Below, piece by piece: positions 48,769 to 57,883 of a stretch of DNA of 64,000 nucleotides. The notes under the pieces are model-generated. The model ran no database searches, was not told the origin of the DNA, and worked only from the letters and a program-made list of their open reading frames with translations. Source of the stretch: UBA4416 sp035439445 (GTDB taxonomy: Bacteria > Bacteroidota > Bacteroidia > B-17B0 > Aurantibacillaceae); NCBI GenBank assembly GCA_035439445.1, contig DAORKG010000002.1, forward strand, positions 1-64,000, in the 5' to 3' direction. A program made the position numbers and the translations under genes. The stretch's first letter is position 1. Every line of letters begins with the position of its first letter.

Positions 48769-50451
48769 TTATTTTACCTTGTATGTTTTAGTTAAATCAT
48801 AATAACGCATAGCGTTCAGATTTAAACCTTTCACATTGTTTGACAGTAATCGATATGAGCCCTCATACCATAACGGAATAATAACAGCATCATCCATTAA
48901 AACTTGCTCAGCTTTCATAAAATAGGCATAACTCGAATCTTTAATGTTTGAATCACGCCCTTTTTTAAAGTACATGTCATACGTTGCATTTTGGTAACGT
49001 GATGTGTTTGGAAAGCTTGCAGAAACTGAATCAGAAGGAACACCATCTCCAACAAATAAACTTAAAAATGATTCAGGGCTAGAGAAATCAGCTACCCAAG
49101 CATCTCTGTAAATATCACTCTTGCCGTGCATTTGCAATTCATATTTTTGTACGTTTGGTAACGACTCAAAATTTACATTGATGTTTAAGTTAGTTTTTAA
49201 TTGCTTTTGTAATTCAACAGCAACTGAACTGTTACGAGAATTCCCTGAGTTCACCAATATTCTAACTTCTGGGAATCCTTTACCATCAGGGTATCCAGCT
49301 TCTTTTAAAAGTTGTTTAGCTTTTTCTAAATCTAAAGTATACCCATTAATTTTTTTGATATCATAGCCGGCAAATGTATTTGGTGTAATACCGTGAGTTG
49401 CCGCGCCAATAGCTTGTCCTTGTAGTACATCGACTAACTTTTCTCTGTCAACAGCATAGTTAATCGCTTGTCTAACTTTAGGATTATCAAACGGTTTTTG
49501 CTTCGTATTAAAAATATAGAATTGGCTTAACATTTCCGGTTCTCTTTGCAACAACGATTTTGGAGGATGACTAATAAACTCCTTAATGTTTTTCTCAACT
49601 ACATCTTTTACTCTTAGTGAGGGCAAAGTATTAATCAAATCAATTTTTCCATTCTCAAACATAGATAAACCGTCTTCAATAGATGGCATCACGTTAACAA
49701 TAACACTATCTAAGTATGGTAATACACATCCTGCGCTATCTTTTAGGTAGTAATTTAGATTTTTTACTAATACGATCTTCTCTTTAGTTGATGAGTCGTC
49801 ATACATGAATGGACCAGCACCTGTTTTAATATCTTTTCCATATGCTTTTATTGCGGTTTCATTTAAGATTGCAGCAGCAGGATTTGCTAATAATTTCATG
49901 AAACTTAGACTTGGGTTAACTAATTCCATGGAAAATGTATAGTCGTCGATAATTTTTAAACCAGAAATTGAGGTGCTTTTTTTCTCAAAAAAGTCATTTA
50001 CACCAACTAGTCTGTCTTTCAGAATGGTATTAAACTGATAATTGTCATCTGTTTTGGTCGCTAGATGTTCAATTGTAAACTTTATATCTTTACTTGTAAT
50101 TTCAGGACCTTTTCCTTCTGGATAACACTTATCATCTTGAAAATGAGCACCTTTCGTCAAGTGGATCGTTATTTTTTTGCCATCATTGCTGATTTCCCAT
50201 TTTTCTGCCAAACCCGGAACAACTTCAAGAGTTTTGGAATCCAATTTTACCAAAGATTCGTGTATTTGACCAACAATTAATGCCTCTACTTGATTGGTTA
50301 TGGAAATAGGATAAATGCTCCCGATTTCAGTATTTTCAGCCATTACAAATGTGCCACCATTTTTTTCTGATAGTTTCCCGCTTCCATTGTCTTTACAGCT
50401 GAAAACCAAAAACGAGACAGCCAATAATAAAGTTGATATGTTAAAATTCAT
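48769..50451 (-). CDS. ABC-type peptide/nickel substrate-binding lipoprotein (family 5)
   Basis: 560 residues. Lipobox-like LVFSC with Cys 19, then the SBP family 5 pattern: LTKGAHFQDDKCYPEGKGPEITSKDIKFTIEHL, GLKIIDDYTFSMELVNPSLSFM, PFDNPKVRQAINYAVDREKLVDVLQGQAIGAATHGITPNTFAGYD. Such proteins bind oligopeptides or similar ligands outside the inner membrane. No permease or ATPase gene is adjacent, so it may serve as a sensor or work with distant transporters. It is first in the minus-strand run with J-domain protein, hydrolase, kinase and regulator (40 bp to the next gene). Confidence 0.93.
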   Translation of the reverse strand: MNFNISTLLLAVSFLVFSCKDNGSGKLSEKNGGTFVMAENTEIGSIYPISITNQVEALIVGQIHESLVKLDSKTLEVVPGLAEKWEISNDGKKITIHLTKGAHFQDDKCYPEGKGPEITSKDIKFTIEHLATKTDDNYQFNTILKDRLVGVNDFFEKKSTSISGLKIIDDYTFSMELVNPSLSFMKLLANPAAAILNETAIKAYGKDIKTGAGPFMYDDSSTKEKIVLVKNLNYYLKDSAGCVLPYLDSVIVNVMPSIEDGLSMFENGKIDLINTLPSLRVKDVVEKNIKEFISHPPKSLLQREPEMLSQFYIFNTKQKPFDNPKVRQAINYAVDREKLVDVLQGQAIGAATHGITPNTFAGYDIKKINGYTLDLEKAKQLLKEAGYPDGKGFPEVRILVNSGNSRNSSVAVELQKQLKTNLNINVNFESLPNVQKYELQMHGKSDIYRDAWVADFSSPESFLSLFVGDGVPSDSVSASFPNTSRYQNATYDMYFKKGRDSNIKDSSYAYFMKAEQVLMDDAVIIPLWYEGSYRLLSNNVKGLNLNAMRYYDLTKTYKVK

Positions 50452-50556
50452 AGTAAATTTTGAAAAATTTAAAACTGCCTAAATATAACAATTAATCGAC
50501 TATTTTTGAAATTTTACTGACTATTTACATTTTTTAAATAAAAAAGTGATTTTTAT

Positions 50557-50587
50557 TTTGTTTTTCTCAAATATCGTTTTAATATTG
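50557..50587 (+). promoter_or_regulatory. Promoter of the secreted protein at 50624
   Basis: TTTG (50557-50560), a 19-bp spacer and TAATATTG (50580-50587), one mismatch to TAnnTTTG. The ATG is 36 bp downstream. Confidence 0.6.
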
Positions 50588-50623
50588 CAAGACTTTTTGC
50601 AGACGTGCTAAAACAAACAGACT

Positions 50624-51433
50624 ATGAAACAAATTTATTCTATATTAATACTTTCTTTAATCCTTTCTACTAAGGGATTTGCACAAGGTGGTGTTATTAT
50701 TTTAGAAGGTAATTACCAAGGTAAAAACCTATATGTACAAAACCCTTTTGGTAGTGGAGGCGTTGGTTTTTGTGTAACTGAGGTATTGGTTAATGGAAAC
50801 ATTACAACGGATGAGACTAACTCAAGTGCTTTTGAAATTGATTTCAAACCTCATAAGTTAGCTATTGGCGAAAAAGTTGAAATTAAAATCAAACATAAAG
50901 AAGATTGTAAACCTAAAGTTTTAAACCCTGAGGTATTAAAACCAAAGAGTACTTTTGAAGTTATATCAATGACGGTTGATAAAGATGGTACTTTAAAATG
51001 GTCTACTAAATCTGAAACTGGAAAATTGTCTTTTGCAGTTGAACAATTCCGTTGGAACAAATGGGTGAAAGTTGGTGAAGTTGACGGTAAAGGAACTCCT
51101 ACTACTAATAACTACGAATTCAAAATTCAACCACATTCAGGAAAAAATCAAGTTAGAGTTCGTCAAACAGACTATAGCGGGCAACCAAGATTATCTAAAC
51201 CTGTTGATTTCACATCTGATGTTCCAGAAATTTCATTTGCTCCTGTAAAAGTTTCTAAAGATATTAGTTTTGTAGCAGGCGATAAACCATACGAAACAAT
51301 GTACGAAATCTATGACCAATACGGTAATGTTGTTAAGAGAGGTTTTGGTTCTTCTGTTGATGCCTCGAATTTAGCTAAAGGAGGTTACTTCTTAAACTAC
51401 GATAACAAAATGGGGGAATTTATTAAAAAATAA
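50624..51433 (+). CDS. Secreted beta-rich protein of unknown function
   Basis: 269 residues. Signal peptide MKQIYSILILSLILSTKGFAQ. The body has two parts: residues 22-100 (EGNYQGKNLYVQNPFGSGGVGFCVTEVLVNG, with FEIDFKPHKLAIGEKVEIKIKHKEDC) and a fibronectin-like middle (FEVISMTVDKDGTLKWSTKSETGKLSFAVEQFRWNKWVKVGEV). The end (YEIYDQYGNVVKRGFGSSVDASNLAKGGYFLNYDNKMGEFIKK) resembles a T9SS type A tail in order (G...V..G....D.S.L..G.Y) but is shorter. I recall similar proteins from Flavobacteriia without a function. Well expressed, by its codon use and promoter. Confidence 0.82.
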   Translation: MKQIYSILILSLILSTKGFAQGGVIILEGNYQGKNLYVQNPFGSGGVGFCVTEVLVNGNITTDETNSSAFEIDFKPHKLAIGEKVEIKIKHKEDCKPKVLNPEVLKPKSTFEVISMTVDKDGTLKWSTKSETGKLSFAVEQFRWNKWVKVGEVDGKGTPTTNNYEFKIQPHSGKNQVRVRQTDYSGQPRLSKPVDFTSDVPEISFAPVKVSKDISFVAGDKPYETMYEIYDQYGNVVKRGFGSSVDASNLAKGGYFLNYDNKMGEFIKK

Positions 51434-51454
51434 TCTCTATGGATAAAAAAACTT

Positions 51455-51487
51455 AAAACGCCCCGAAATTCATTCGGGGCGTTTTTA
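51455..51487 (+). terminator. Terminator after the secreted protein
   Basis: 13-bp perfect stem AAAACGCCCCGAA (51455-51467) and TTCGGGGCGTTTT (51473-51485) with a 5-nt loop and a T run. Confidence 0.95.
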
Positions 51488-51516
51488 TTTACGCTAATTT
51501 CCTTTACATTTGCTAT

Positions 51517-52029
51517 ATGTATACAATTAAAGTAAACGGATCAAAAGAGTTCAAAACTGAACTAAATAAGCAGAATAACAATACCATTTCTGGTAATTTA
51601 AATGGGCAAGAGTTTTCTGCTGATATTATTAAAGTTAGAGAAGGAGTTTATCACTTACTAAAGGATAATGTTTCTTACAATTTAGAAATTGTAAAGCAAG
51701 TGCCTGAAGATAAAAAAATGGTTGTTAAAATTAATAACACCTCTTACACGCTTGATATTAAAGATAAGTATGATGACTTACTTCATAGTTTAGGCCTTGA
51801 TAATTTAGCCACCAAAAAGGTTAATGACATTAAAGCACCGATGCCGGGAATGGTATTAAATGTTCTTGTTACAGAAGGACAAGAAGTAAAAAAAGGTGAT
51901 GCTTTAATTGTATTGGAAGCCATGAAAATGGAAAATATTTTAAAATCTCCAACTGATGGTGTTATTAAGAAAATTGCCATTAATAAGGGAGTAGCAGTTG
52001 AAAAAAATCAGTTATTAATACAGTTCTAA
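51517..52029 (+). CDS. Biotin/lipoyl-attachment carrier protein
   Basis: 170 residues. The C-terminal 75 residues form a biotinyl domain, with APMPGMVLNVLVTEGQEVKKGDALIVLEAMKMENILKSP (the biotinylated Lys in EAMKM) and GVIKKIAINKGVAVEKNQLLIQF. The N-terminal 90 residues (KVNGSKEFKTELNKQNNNTISGNLNGQEFSADI) are a beta-rich part as in propionyl- or acyl-CoA carboxylase carrier subunits of Bacteroidota. The carboxylase subunits are not in the window. SOD follows after 2 bp in the same transcript. Confidence 0.93.
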   Translation: MYTIKVNGSKEFKTELNKQNNNTISGNLNGQEFSADIIKVREGVYHLLKDNVSYNLEIVKQVPEDKKMVVKINNTSYTLDIKDKYDDLLHSLGLDNLATKKVNDIKAPMPGMVLNVLVTEGQEVKKGDALIVLEAMKMENILKSPTDGVIKKIAINKGVAVEKNQLLIQF

Positions 52030-52031
52030 AA

Positions 52032-52766
52032 ATGAGCGATAGAAGAGATTTTTTCAAAAAAATTGGGTTATTAGGCTTAACAGGAATTGCTACTAAATTA
52101 GTAAGTAATGAGCAGCTACAGGCATTAGAGATGTTGGGTAATGAAGGATTACAAGATGCTCCGTTTGCTTTGCCTGTATTACCTTATGCTTACAATGCTC
52201 TGGAACCTTTTATTGATGAGCAAACAATGAAAATTCATCACACCAAACATCATCAAGCCTATGTAGATAAATTAAATAAAACCATTGAAAATCTAGGTGG
52301 TAAATTTAATTTAGAAGAATCTTTTAAAACTATCTCTAAGGGAGATGTTGTTATTCGTAACAACGGAGGCGGACACTATAACCATAGCTTATTTTGGCAA
52401 TTAATGAAGCCTAATCCTGAATCAAAGGAAAATAAACCTATAGCAAAGCTTGCGGATGCAATACTTCGTGATTTTAAATCGTTTGATGATTTTAAAAAAG
52501 AGTTCTCTGAAAAAGCAACGAAAATATTTGGAAGTGGTTGGTGCTGGTTGATTGAACAAGATGGAAAATTAAAAATTACAACTACAGCAAATCAGGATAA
52601 TCCTTTAATGGATGTGGTTGCAGAAAGAGGTAAGCCTATTTTAGCGCTTGATGTATGGGAACATGCCTATTATTTAAAGTACCAAAATAAACGAGCTGAT
52701 TATATTGCTAATTGGTGGAATGTAGTGAATTGGGAAAAGGTACAGGAATTATTTCTTTCCAAATAA
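52032..52766 (+). CDS. Fe/Mn superoxide dismutase with a Tat-like signal
   Basis: 244 residues, about 40 more than cytosolic SodA/B. The N-terminus SDRRDFFKKIGLLGLTGIATKL is a twin-arginine type signal (RR-x-F, then a moderately hydrophobic core). The dismutase domain begins around FALPVLPYAYNALEPFIDEQTMKIHHTKHHQAYVDKLN (first metal His), followed by GGGHYNHSLFW (second His), and DVWEHAYYLKYQNKRADYIANWW (Asp and His ligands). Removes superoxide, here probably in the periplasm. It lies 2 bp after the biotin-carrier gene. Iron or manganese use cannot be decided from this sequence. Confidence 0.92.
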   Translation: MSDRRDFFKKIGLLGLTGIATKLVSNEQLQALEMLGNEGLQDAPFALPVLPYAYNALEPFIDEQTMKIHHTKHHQAYVDKLNKTIENLGGKFNLEESFKTISKGDVVIRNNGGGHYNHSLFWQLMKPNPESKENKPIAKLADAILRDFKSFDDFKKEFSEKATKIFGSGWCWLIEQDGKLKITTTANQDNPLMDVVAERGKPILALDVWEHAYYLKYQNKRADYIANWWNVVNWEKVQELFLSK

Positions 52767-52773
52767 ATTAATT

Positions 52774-52802
52774 AAACCCGATTATTTTAATCGGGTTTTT
52801 TG
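52774..52802 (+). terminator. Terminator after sod
   Basis: 11-bp stem AAACCCGATTA (52774-52784) and TAATCGGGTTT (52788-52798), 3-nt loop, followed by a T run. Confidence 0.95.
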
Positions 52803-52852
52803 TTTCTATTCCTCATCAATTTTAGGTAAATTAGCACCTCAAATTTTTTATT

Positions 52853-54631
52853 ATGTTACGTACACACACTTGCGGCGAATTGCGCTTATCAGACGTTAAT
52901 AAACAAGTTACTTTAAGTGGCTGGGTTCAAAAATCTCGTGATTTAGGAGGGATGACTTTTATTGATTTAAGAGATCGTTATGGTATTACACAATTAGCTT
53001 TTAATGATGATACGGATAAAGAAATGAATACACGTGCGCGCAATGTAAGTAGAGAGTACGTTATTCAGGTTACCGGAACTGTTATTGAACGTGAAAGCAA
53101 AAACAAAAATAACCCCACTGGTGATATCGAAATTCTTGTAAAAGAATTTAAAGTGTTAAATGAATCAGTTACTCCTCCATTTACTATTGAAGATAATACA
53201 GATGGTGGAGATGAGTTACGTATGAAATATCGTTACTTAGATTTGCGCAGAAATGAAGTACGTAAAAATTTAGAGTTACGTCATCGTATGGCTATTGAAA
53301 CTCGTAACTACTTAGATAAATTAAATTTCTTAGAAGTAGAAACTCCTGTGTTAATTAAATCAACACCAGAGGGTGCTCGCGACTTTGTTGTACCAAGCCG
53401 TATGAATGTCGGACAGTTTTATGCTTTACCCCAATCACCACAAACCTTCAAGCAATTATTAATGGTTGGGGGCTTCGATAGATATTATCAAATCGTAAAA
53501 TGTTTCCGGGATGAAGATTTACGTGCAGATAGACAACCTGAATTTACCCAAATTGATTGTGAGATGAGTTTTGTAGAACAAAAAGACATCTTAGATACAT
53601 TTGAAGGTTTGGTTCGTCATTTATTTAAAGCTGTTAAAGGTATTGATATGCCTAGTGTTCCGCATATGACTTATGCAGATGCGATGAAATATTATGGCAA
53701 TGATAAACCTGATACGCGTTTCGAAATGAAGTTTGTGGAGATGAATAAAGTGGTGGCCGGAAAAAACTTTAAAGTATTTGATGACGCAGAGTTAGTGGTT
53801 GCTATTTGTGCTAAAGGTGCAGCTGAGTATACTCGCAAGCAGTTAGATGAATTAACGGAGTGGGTGAAACGTCCGCAAATTGGTGCAACAGGTTTAGTAT
53901 ATGCACGTCATAATGCAGATGGAACCATCAAATCGAGCGTAGATAAGTTTTATAATGAAGAAGATTTAAAAGCTTGGTCACTAGCTTGTGGCTCACAACC
54001 AGGTGATTTGATTTTAGTATTGGCAGGTGCTGAAGAAAAAACCCGTAAAGCGATGAGCGAATTACGTTTAGAAATGGGAGCACGTTTAGGTTTACGTGAT
54101 AAATCTAAATTCTCAGCCTTATGGGTAATTGATTTCCCATTATTAGAGTGGAACGATGGCGACCCTAATTTATTGGCATCATTAGCAGGAAGATGGCATG
54201 CGAAACATCATCCTTTTACTTCTCCTAATCCGGAAGATTTCGAATTATTAAAAACAAATCCGGGTGCAGTAAGAGCTAATGCTTATGATTTAGTGATTAA
54301 TGGTGTTGAAATTGGAGGAGGAAGTATTCGTATCCATGATAAAAATTTACAAGCTCAGATGTTTGATTTGTTAGGCTTCACTAAAGAAGAAGCTCAAAAA
54401 CAATTTGGTTTCTTAATGAATGCGTTTGAATTTGGTGCGCCACCGCATGGTGGTTTAGCTTTTGGTTTCGACAGATTGTGTTCTTTATTTGGTGGTAGCG
54501 ATAGTATCAGAGATTTTATCGCCTTCCCTAAAAATAACTCAGGACGCGATGTAATGATTGATAGTCCGAGTGAAATTAGCGATGAACAATTAAAAGAACT
54601 TAATATTTTATCCACTGTAGAAGCTAAATAA
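52853..54631 (+). CDS. aspS: Aspartate--tRNA ligase
   Basis: 592 residues, the bacterial class II form. The N-terminal OB-fold (LSGWVQKSRDLGGMTFIDLRDRYGITQL) binds the anticodon. Class II motifs seen are RYLDLRRNEVRKNLELRHRMAIETRNYLDKLNFLEVETPVL (motif 1), FKQLLMVGGFDRYYQIVKCFRDEDLRADRQPEFTQIDCEMSF (motif 2) and GGLAFGFDRLCSLFGGSDSIRDFIAFPK (motif 3). The inserted GAD domain between motifs 2 and 3 is present. It charges tRNA-Asp. A TAnnTTTG near-match TAAATTAG lies at 52827-52834, 18 bp before the ATG. The TauE-like gene starts immediately after its stop. Confidence 0.98.
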   Translation: MLRTHTCGELRLSDVNKQVTLSGWVQKSRDLGGMTFIDLRDRYGITQLAFNDDTDKEMNTRARNVSREYVIQVTGTVIERESKNKNNPTGDIEILVKEFKVLNESVTPPFTIEDNTDGGDELRMKYRYLDLRRNEVRKNLELRHRMAIETRNYLDKLNFLEVETPVLIKSTPEGARDFVVPSRMNVGQFYALPQSPQTFKQLLMVGGFDRYYQIVKCFRDEDLRADRQPEFTQIDCEMSFVEQKDILDTFEGLVRHLFKAVKGIDMPSVPHMTYADAMKYYGNDKPDTRFEMKFVEMNKVVAGKNFKVFDDAELVVAICAKGAAEYTRKQLDELTEWVKRPQIGATGLVYARHNADGTIKSSVDKFYNEEDLKAWSLACGSQPGDLILVLAGAEEKTRKAMSELRLEMGARLGLRDKSKFSALWVIDFPLLEWNDGDPNLLASLAGRWHAKHHPFTSPNPEDFELLKTNPGAVRANAYDLVINGVEIGGGSIRIHDKNLQAQMFDLLGFTKEEAQKQFGFLMNAFEFGAPPHGGLAFGFDRLCSLFGGSDSIRDFIAFPKNNSGRDVMIDSPSEISDEQLKELNILSTVEAK

Positions 54632-55438
54632 TTGTTTATAGCAGGACTCATATCATTTTTAATTATCGGATTAATTTTAGGATTAATTGGAGGCGGTGGC
54701 TCATTATTAGGAGTTCCTGTTTTAGTATATATAATGAGTATTGAAGCCGATCTAGCTACTACTTATTCATTATTTATTGTTGGAGTTACAGCTGTTGTTG
54801 GCGCAATTAGTTATGTGAAAAAAGGAGAAGTAAGTGCTGAAGCTATTTTAAACTTTGCAATTGCTTCTGTGATAACAGTCTTCTGCATGAGAAAATACAT
54901 CATGCCTAATATTCCTTCAGAGTTTGATTTATTTAGCCTACATATGCATAAACACACTTTAATTATGGTGTTATTTGCATTATTAATTTTAAGTGCGTCT
55001 TATTCAATGATTATCAGCCGGAAACCAAATAGAATAAAGGATGTGAAGTGGAATGAATTTACAAAAACACCATTAGGCATTCCTTTTGTAATTTTATTGG
55101 GAGTTTTAATTGGAATTATAACAGGTTTTGTTGGAGCAGGAGGAGGATTTATTATTGTACCGGTACTAATGATTTTTGTGAGGTTAAATTTTAAAAAAGC
55201 AATTGGTACTTCGTTATGTATTGTAGCTTTAAATTCAATCATCGGATTTGTTGGAAATATTGGCAGTCAACAATTAGACTGGATGTTTTTACTTGAAATT
55301 TCTGCTGTTTGTGGTGTAGGAATTTTACTAGGAAGTTTAATGTCAACAAAAATTTCTTCTCAAAAATTAAAACCGGCGTTTGGTTGGTTTACTTTAATTG
55401 TTGGTGTTTTTGTTCTAATTAAAGAAACTCTGTTGTAA
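54632..55438 (+). CDS. TauE/SafE-family sulfite exporter-like permease
   Basis: 268 residues with about eight membrane helices. The repeated GGGGSLLGVP (about 21-30) and GAGGGFIIVPVLM motifs are typical of TauE/SafE permeases, which move sulfite, sulfoacetate or related anions. Start is TTG at 54632, the base after the aspS stop; no ATG occurs in frame before the first motif, so translation probably follows aspS by coupling. The direction of transport and the substrate are unknown. Confidence 0.9.
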   Translation: MFIAGLISFLIIGLILGLIGGGGSLLGVPVLVYIMSIEADLATTYSLFIVGVTAVVGAISYVKKGEVSAEAILNFAIASVITVFCMRKYIMPNIPSEFDLFSLHMHKHTLIMVLFALLILSASYSMIISRKPNRIKDVKWNEFTKTPLGIPFVILLGVLIGIITGFVGAGGGFIIVPVLMIFVRLNFKKAIGTSLCIVALNSIIGFVGNIGSQQLDWMFLLEISAVCGVGILLGSLMSTKISSQKLKPAFGWFTLIVGVFVLIKETLL

Positions 55439-55442
55439 AACT

Positions 55443-56492
55443 GTGGCAAAATTAGGAGGAATATTTAAAAAAATTATTGTTCTATTAGTATTAGGTGTAT
55501 TGGCTTTTGGTGGCTATTGGGCTTACGAAAATATTTTTAAAAACAATGTGCATCTTGATGGAAAGAAGTTTACTTATATCTACATAAAAAGTAATGCTAC
55601 TCTTGATGATGTATTAGATGAATTATATTCTCAAAATATTATTAATGATCATCAGAGTTTTGAGTGGATGGCAAAGGAAATGGATTTACCTGAACATATA
55701 AATCCTGGAAAATACAGAATAGATGCTAAGATGAGTAATCGATCAATTGTAAAGATGATTATTAATGGCAAGCAGGAAAAAGTAAAATTATCTTTCAATT
55801 CTCAAATCAGAACTAAAGAACAATTTATTAATTATGTTTCTGATAAACTTGAAATTGAAAGTGGAGAGTTAGAAGACTATTGTTCAAACGAAGATATTTT
55901 GGCAGATGAGTACGGATTAAATAGCGAAAATTTTATGACGCTTATAGTTCCTGAAACCTACGAAGTTAATTGGACAACACACATAAATGAATTATTTGAA
56001 CTAATTGAAAAATCATATAACGAGGTTTGGACAAAAACTAAAAAAGAAAAGGCTAAATCATTAGGGTATTCAGTTCCTGAATTAGTTACAATAGCTTCTA
56101 TTGTGCAAAGTGAAAGTGGTATTAAAACAGAGCAACAAAAAATAGCAGGTGTGTACATCAATCGTTTAAAACAAGACATGAAACTACAAGCCGACCCTAC
56201 AGTTGTGTTTGCTAATGGTAATTTTGATGTGCAGCGCGTTTTATCATCCGATAAAGAAATTGATTCACCTTATAACACTTATCGTTACAAAGGATTGCCT
56301 CCGGGACCTATTTGTTTGGTTAATCCGTCAACCATTGATGCAGTTTTAAATTACACAAAACACAACTACACTTATTTCTGTGCTAAGCCCGATTTTAGTG
56401 GTTATTCAAACTTTACGAACGATTATAAAGTGCATATGAAAAATGCTGTAGCATATCAGGAAGCATTGAATAAAAAGGGAATTAAAAGATAA
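55443..56492 (+). CDS. mltG: Endolytic peptidoglycan transglycosylase MltG
   Basis: 349 residues. One membrane helix (residues 9-28), a LysM-like beta domain (about 37-110: KFTYIYIKSNATLDDVLDEL) and the YceG catalytic domain with ITIASIVQSESG-like text (LVTIASIVQSESGIKTEQQ; catalytic Glu), ADPTVVFANG and YNTYRYKGLPPGPICLVNPS. It cuts nascent glycan strands near the membrane and sets their length. Start GTG at 55443, 4 bp after the permease stop. Confidence 0.95.
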   Translation: MAKLGGIFKKIIVLLVLGVLAFGGYWAYENIFKNNVHLDGKKFTYIYIKSNATLDDVLDELYSQNIINDHQSFEWMAKEMDLPEHINPGKYRIDAKMSNRSIVKMIINGKQEKVKLSFNSQIRTKEQFINYVSDKLEIESGELEDYCSNEDILADEYGLNSENFMTLIVPETYEVNWTTHINELFELIEKSYNEVWTKTKKEKAKSLGYSVPELVTIASIVQSESGIKTEQQKIAGVYINRLKQDMKLQADPTVVFANGNFDVQRVLSSDKEIDSPYNTYRYKGLPPGPICLVNPSTIDAVLNYTKHNYTYFCAKPDFSGYSNFTNDYKVHMKNAVAYQEALNKKGIKR

Positions 56493-56499
56493 TTGTTGC

Positions 56500-57111
56500 A
56501 TGTTCAAAGAAAAATTAAATAAGAGATTAGCTGCTACATTATCAGAGCGTGGTTTTGAGGAGCCTAAGCCTTTACAATTAAAATGTATCCCAAAAATCAA
56601 TGGTGGTTTAGATATTATTGGAGTCGGTCCTGACGGATGTGGAAAAACAACTACAATTTTAATTGGCACTATTCAAAAATTAGTTAGTGCGTTTGAAGAT
56701 GCGCCAAGAGCTTTAATATTAGTTCCAAATGAGGAGAGAGCGCTAGCTATGTTGGAACAGTTTAAGCAGCTATCCAGTCATACAGATTTAAGAGCAGAGG
56801 CGGTTTTTGAAAGTGGAAAAATTGACAAACAAACGGAAGCTATTTACTTTGGAACTGATGTCGTGATTGCAACTCCTAAAAGAATTATGGAAATTTACAT
56901 TCGTAAGAATTTAAATATTACAAAAATCAAATTATTGGTATTTGACGATGCAGAAACTTTGGTAAAAGAAAATATATTGAGTTACTTGGAAAGATTGTCT
57001 CTAAGTCTTCCAAAATGTCAGCATTTACTATTTACTAAAGAACTGAATCCTAAAGTAGAAAAAATAGTAGATAAGTTTTTAATTGCGCCTACTGTTATTG
57101 AAGTTAATTAA
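56500..57111 (+). CDS. Half-length DEAD-box protein (RecA1 domain only)
   Basis: 203 residues. Q motif-like GFEEPKPLQLKCIPKINGG, Walker A GPDGCGKTT, motif Ia RALILVPNEERALAM, IATPKRIMEI (TPxR) and a degraded DEAD box, VFDDAETLV. The second RecA domain with motifs IV to VI is absent and the gene ends cleanly, 3 bp before the convergent patatin stop. A single helicase lobe cannot unwind RNA as usual; it may act as an ATP-binding regulator. I recall Bacteroidota proteins of this size, so it is not necessarily a broken gene. Confidence 0.82.
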   Translation: MFKEKLNKRLAATLSERGFEEPKPLQLKCIPKINGGLDIIGVGPDGCGKTTTILIGTIQKLVSAFEDAPRALILVPNEERALAMLEQFKQLSSHTDLRAEAVFESGKIDKQTEAIYFGTDVVIATPKRIMEIYIRKNLNITKIKLLVFDDAETLVKENILSYLERLSLSLPKCQHLLFTKELNPKVEKIVDKFLIAPTVIEVN

Positions 57112-57114
57112 GCT

Positions 57115-57882
57115 TCACTTAGCTAAAAGTTCAATAATTTCTTTTTCCATGTTTTTAGTGTAAGTGTAGCCATATTCAAAAATCTCATCAGATTTTTTGA
57201 TATCAAAAATGCTATACTGGCTCATGTTAGGTGGTTCTATAAACAAGTTACAATTCGAGATTTTGTTTTTCACTGAATTACTAAGCGCCAGATGAAAACT
57301 CCTGTCAACAATATCTTTCATGTGGATTTCATTCACTTCTTTTCTTATTGAATTCACATGACTTCCAATAATAATATCACATTGATTTATTAATGGTTCT
57401 ATTGGAAAATTGTTTAACACACCACCGTCTACATAATAAGTTCCATTAAAACTTACAGGTTGAAACACCACTGGAATACATGAAGAAGCCATTAAAGCCA
57501 TTGATAAATTTCCGGATGAAAAATAAACTGTTTCTCCTTTTAAGATATCTGTTGCTGCTACATGTAATGGGATTTTCAAATCATGGAATGAATTAGTTGT
57601 AAAATAGGTTTGATACATCTTTTCAAAACCTTTCATAGCAAAGATGCCCTGTTTTTTTATTAGGATATTTGAAAAATTAAAAACCTCATTTTGTTCAACT
57701 ATTTTTTTAATTTCATTCAAGGAATAACCAGCTGCATAAAACGCTCCCGCAATAGCTCCCGCACTTGTTCCAGCAATAACAGATGGTTTAACGCCATATT
57801 CTTCAAGTGCTTTTAAAATCCCTAAGTGAGCTATTCCTCTTGCCCCTCCACCTGATAATACAATTCCTATTTTTGATTTCAT
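57115..57882 (-). CDS. Patatin-like phospholipase
   Basis: 255 residues from ATG 57882; the frame is open to 57942 but those extra residues would overlap the CoA-transferase gene, and the family start KSKIGIVLSGGGARGIAHLG follows directly. Oxyanion GGGARG, nucleophile elbow IAGTSAGAIAG (GxSxG) and the catalytic Asp in YVDGGVLNNFPIEP are all present. It hydrolyses acyl lipids; the specific substrate is unknown. It starts 1 bp after the stop of the upstream CoA-transferase gene, so the two are coupled. Confidence 0.93.
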   Translation of the reverse strand: MKSKIGIVLSGGGARGIAHLGILKALEEYGVKPSVIAGTSAGAIAGAFYAAGYSLNEIKKIVEQNEVFNFSNILIKKQGIFAMKGFEKMYQTYFTTNSFHDLKIPLHVAATDILKGETVYFSSGNLSMALMASSCIPVVFQPVSFNGTYYVDGGVLNNFPIEPLINQCDIIIGSHVNSIRKEVNEIHMKDIVDRSFHLALSNSVKNKISNCNLFIEPPNMSQYSIFDIKKSDEIFEYGYTYTKNMEKEIIELLAK

Positions 57883-57883
57883 G

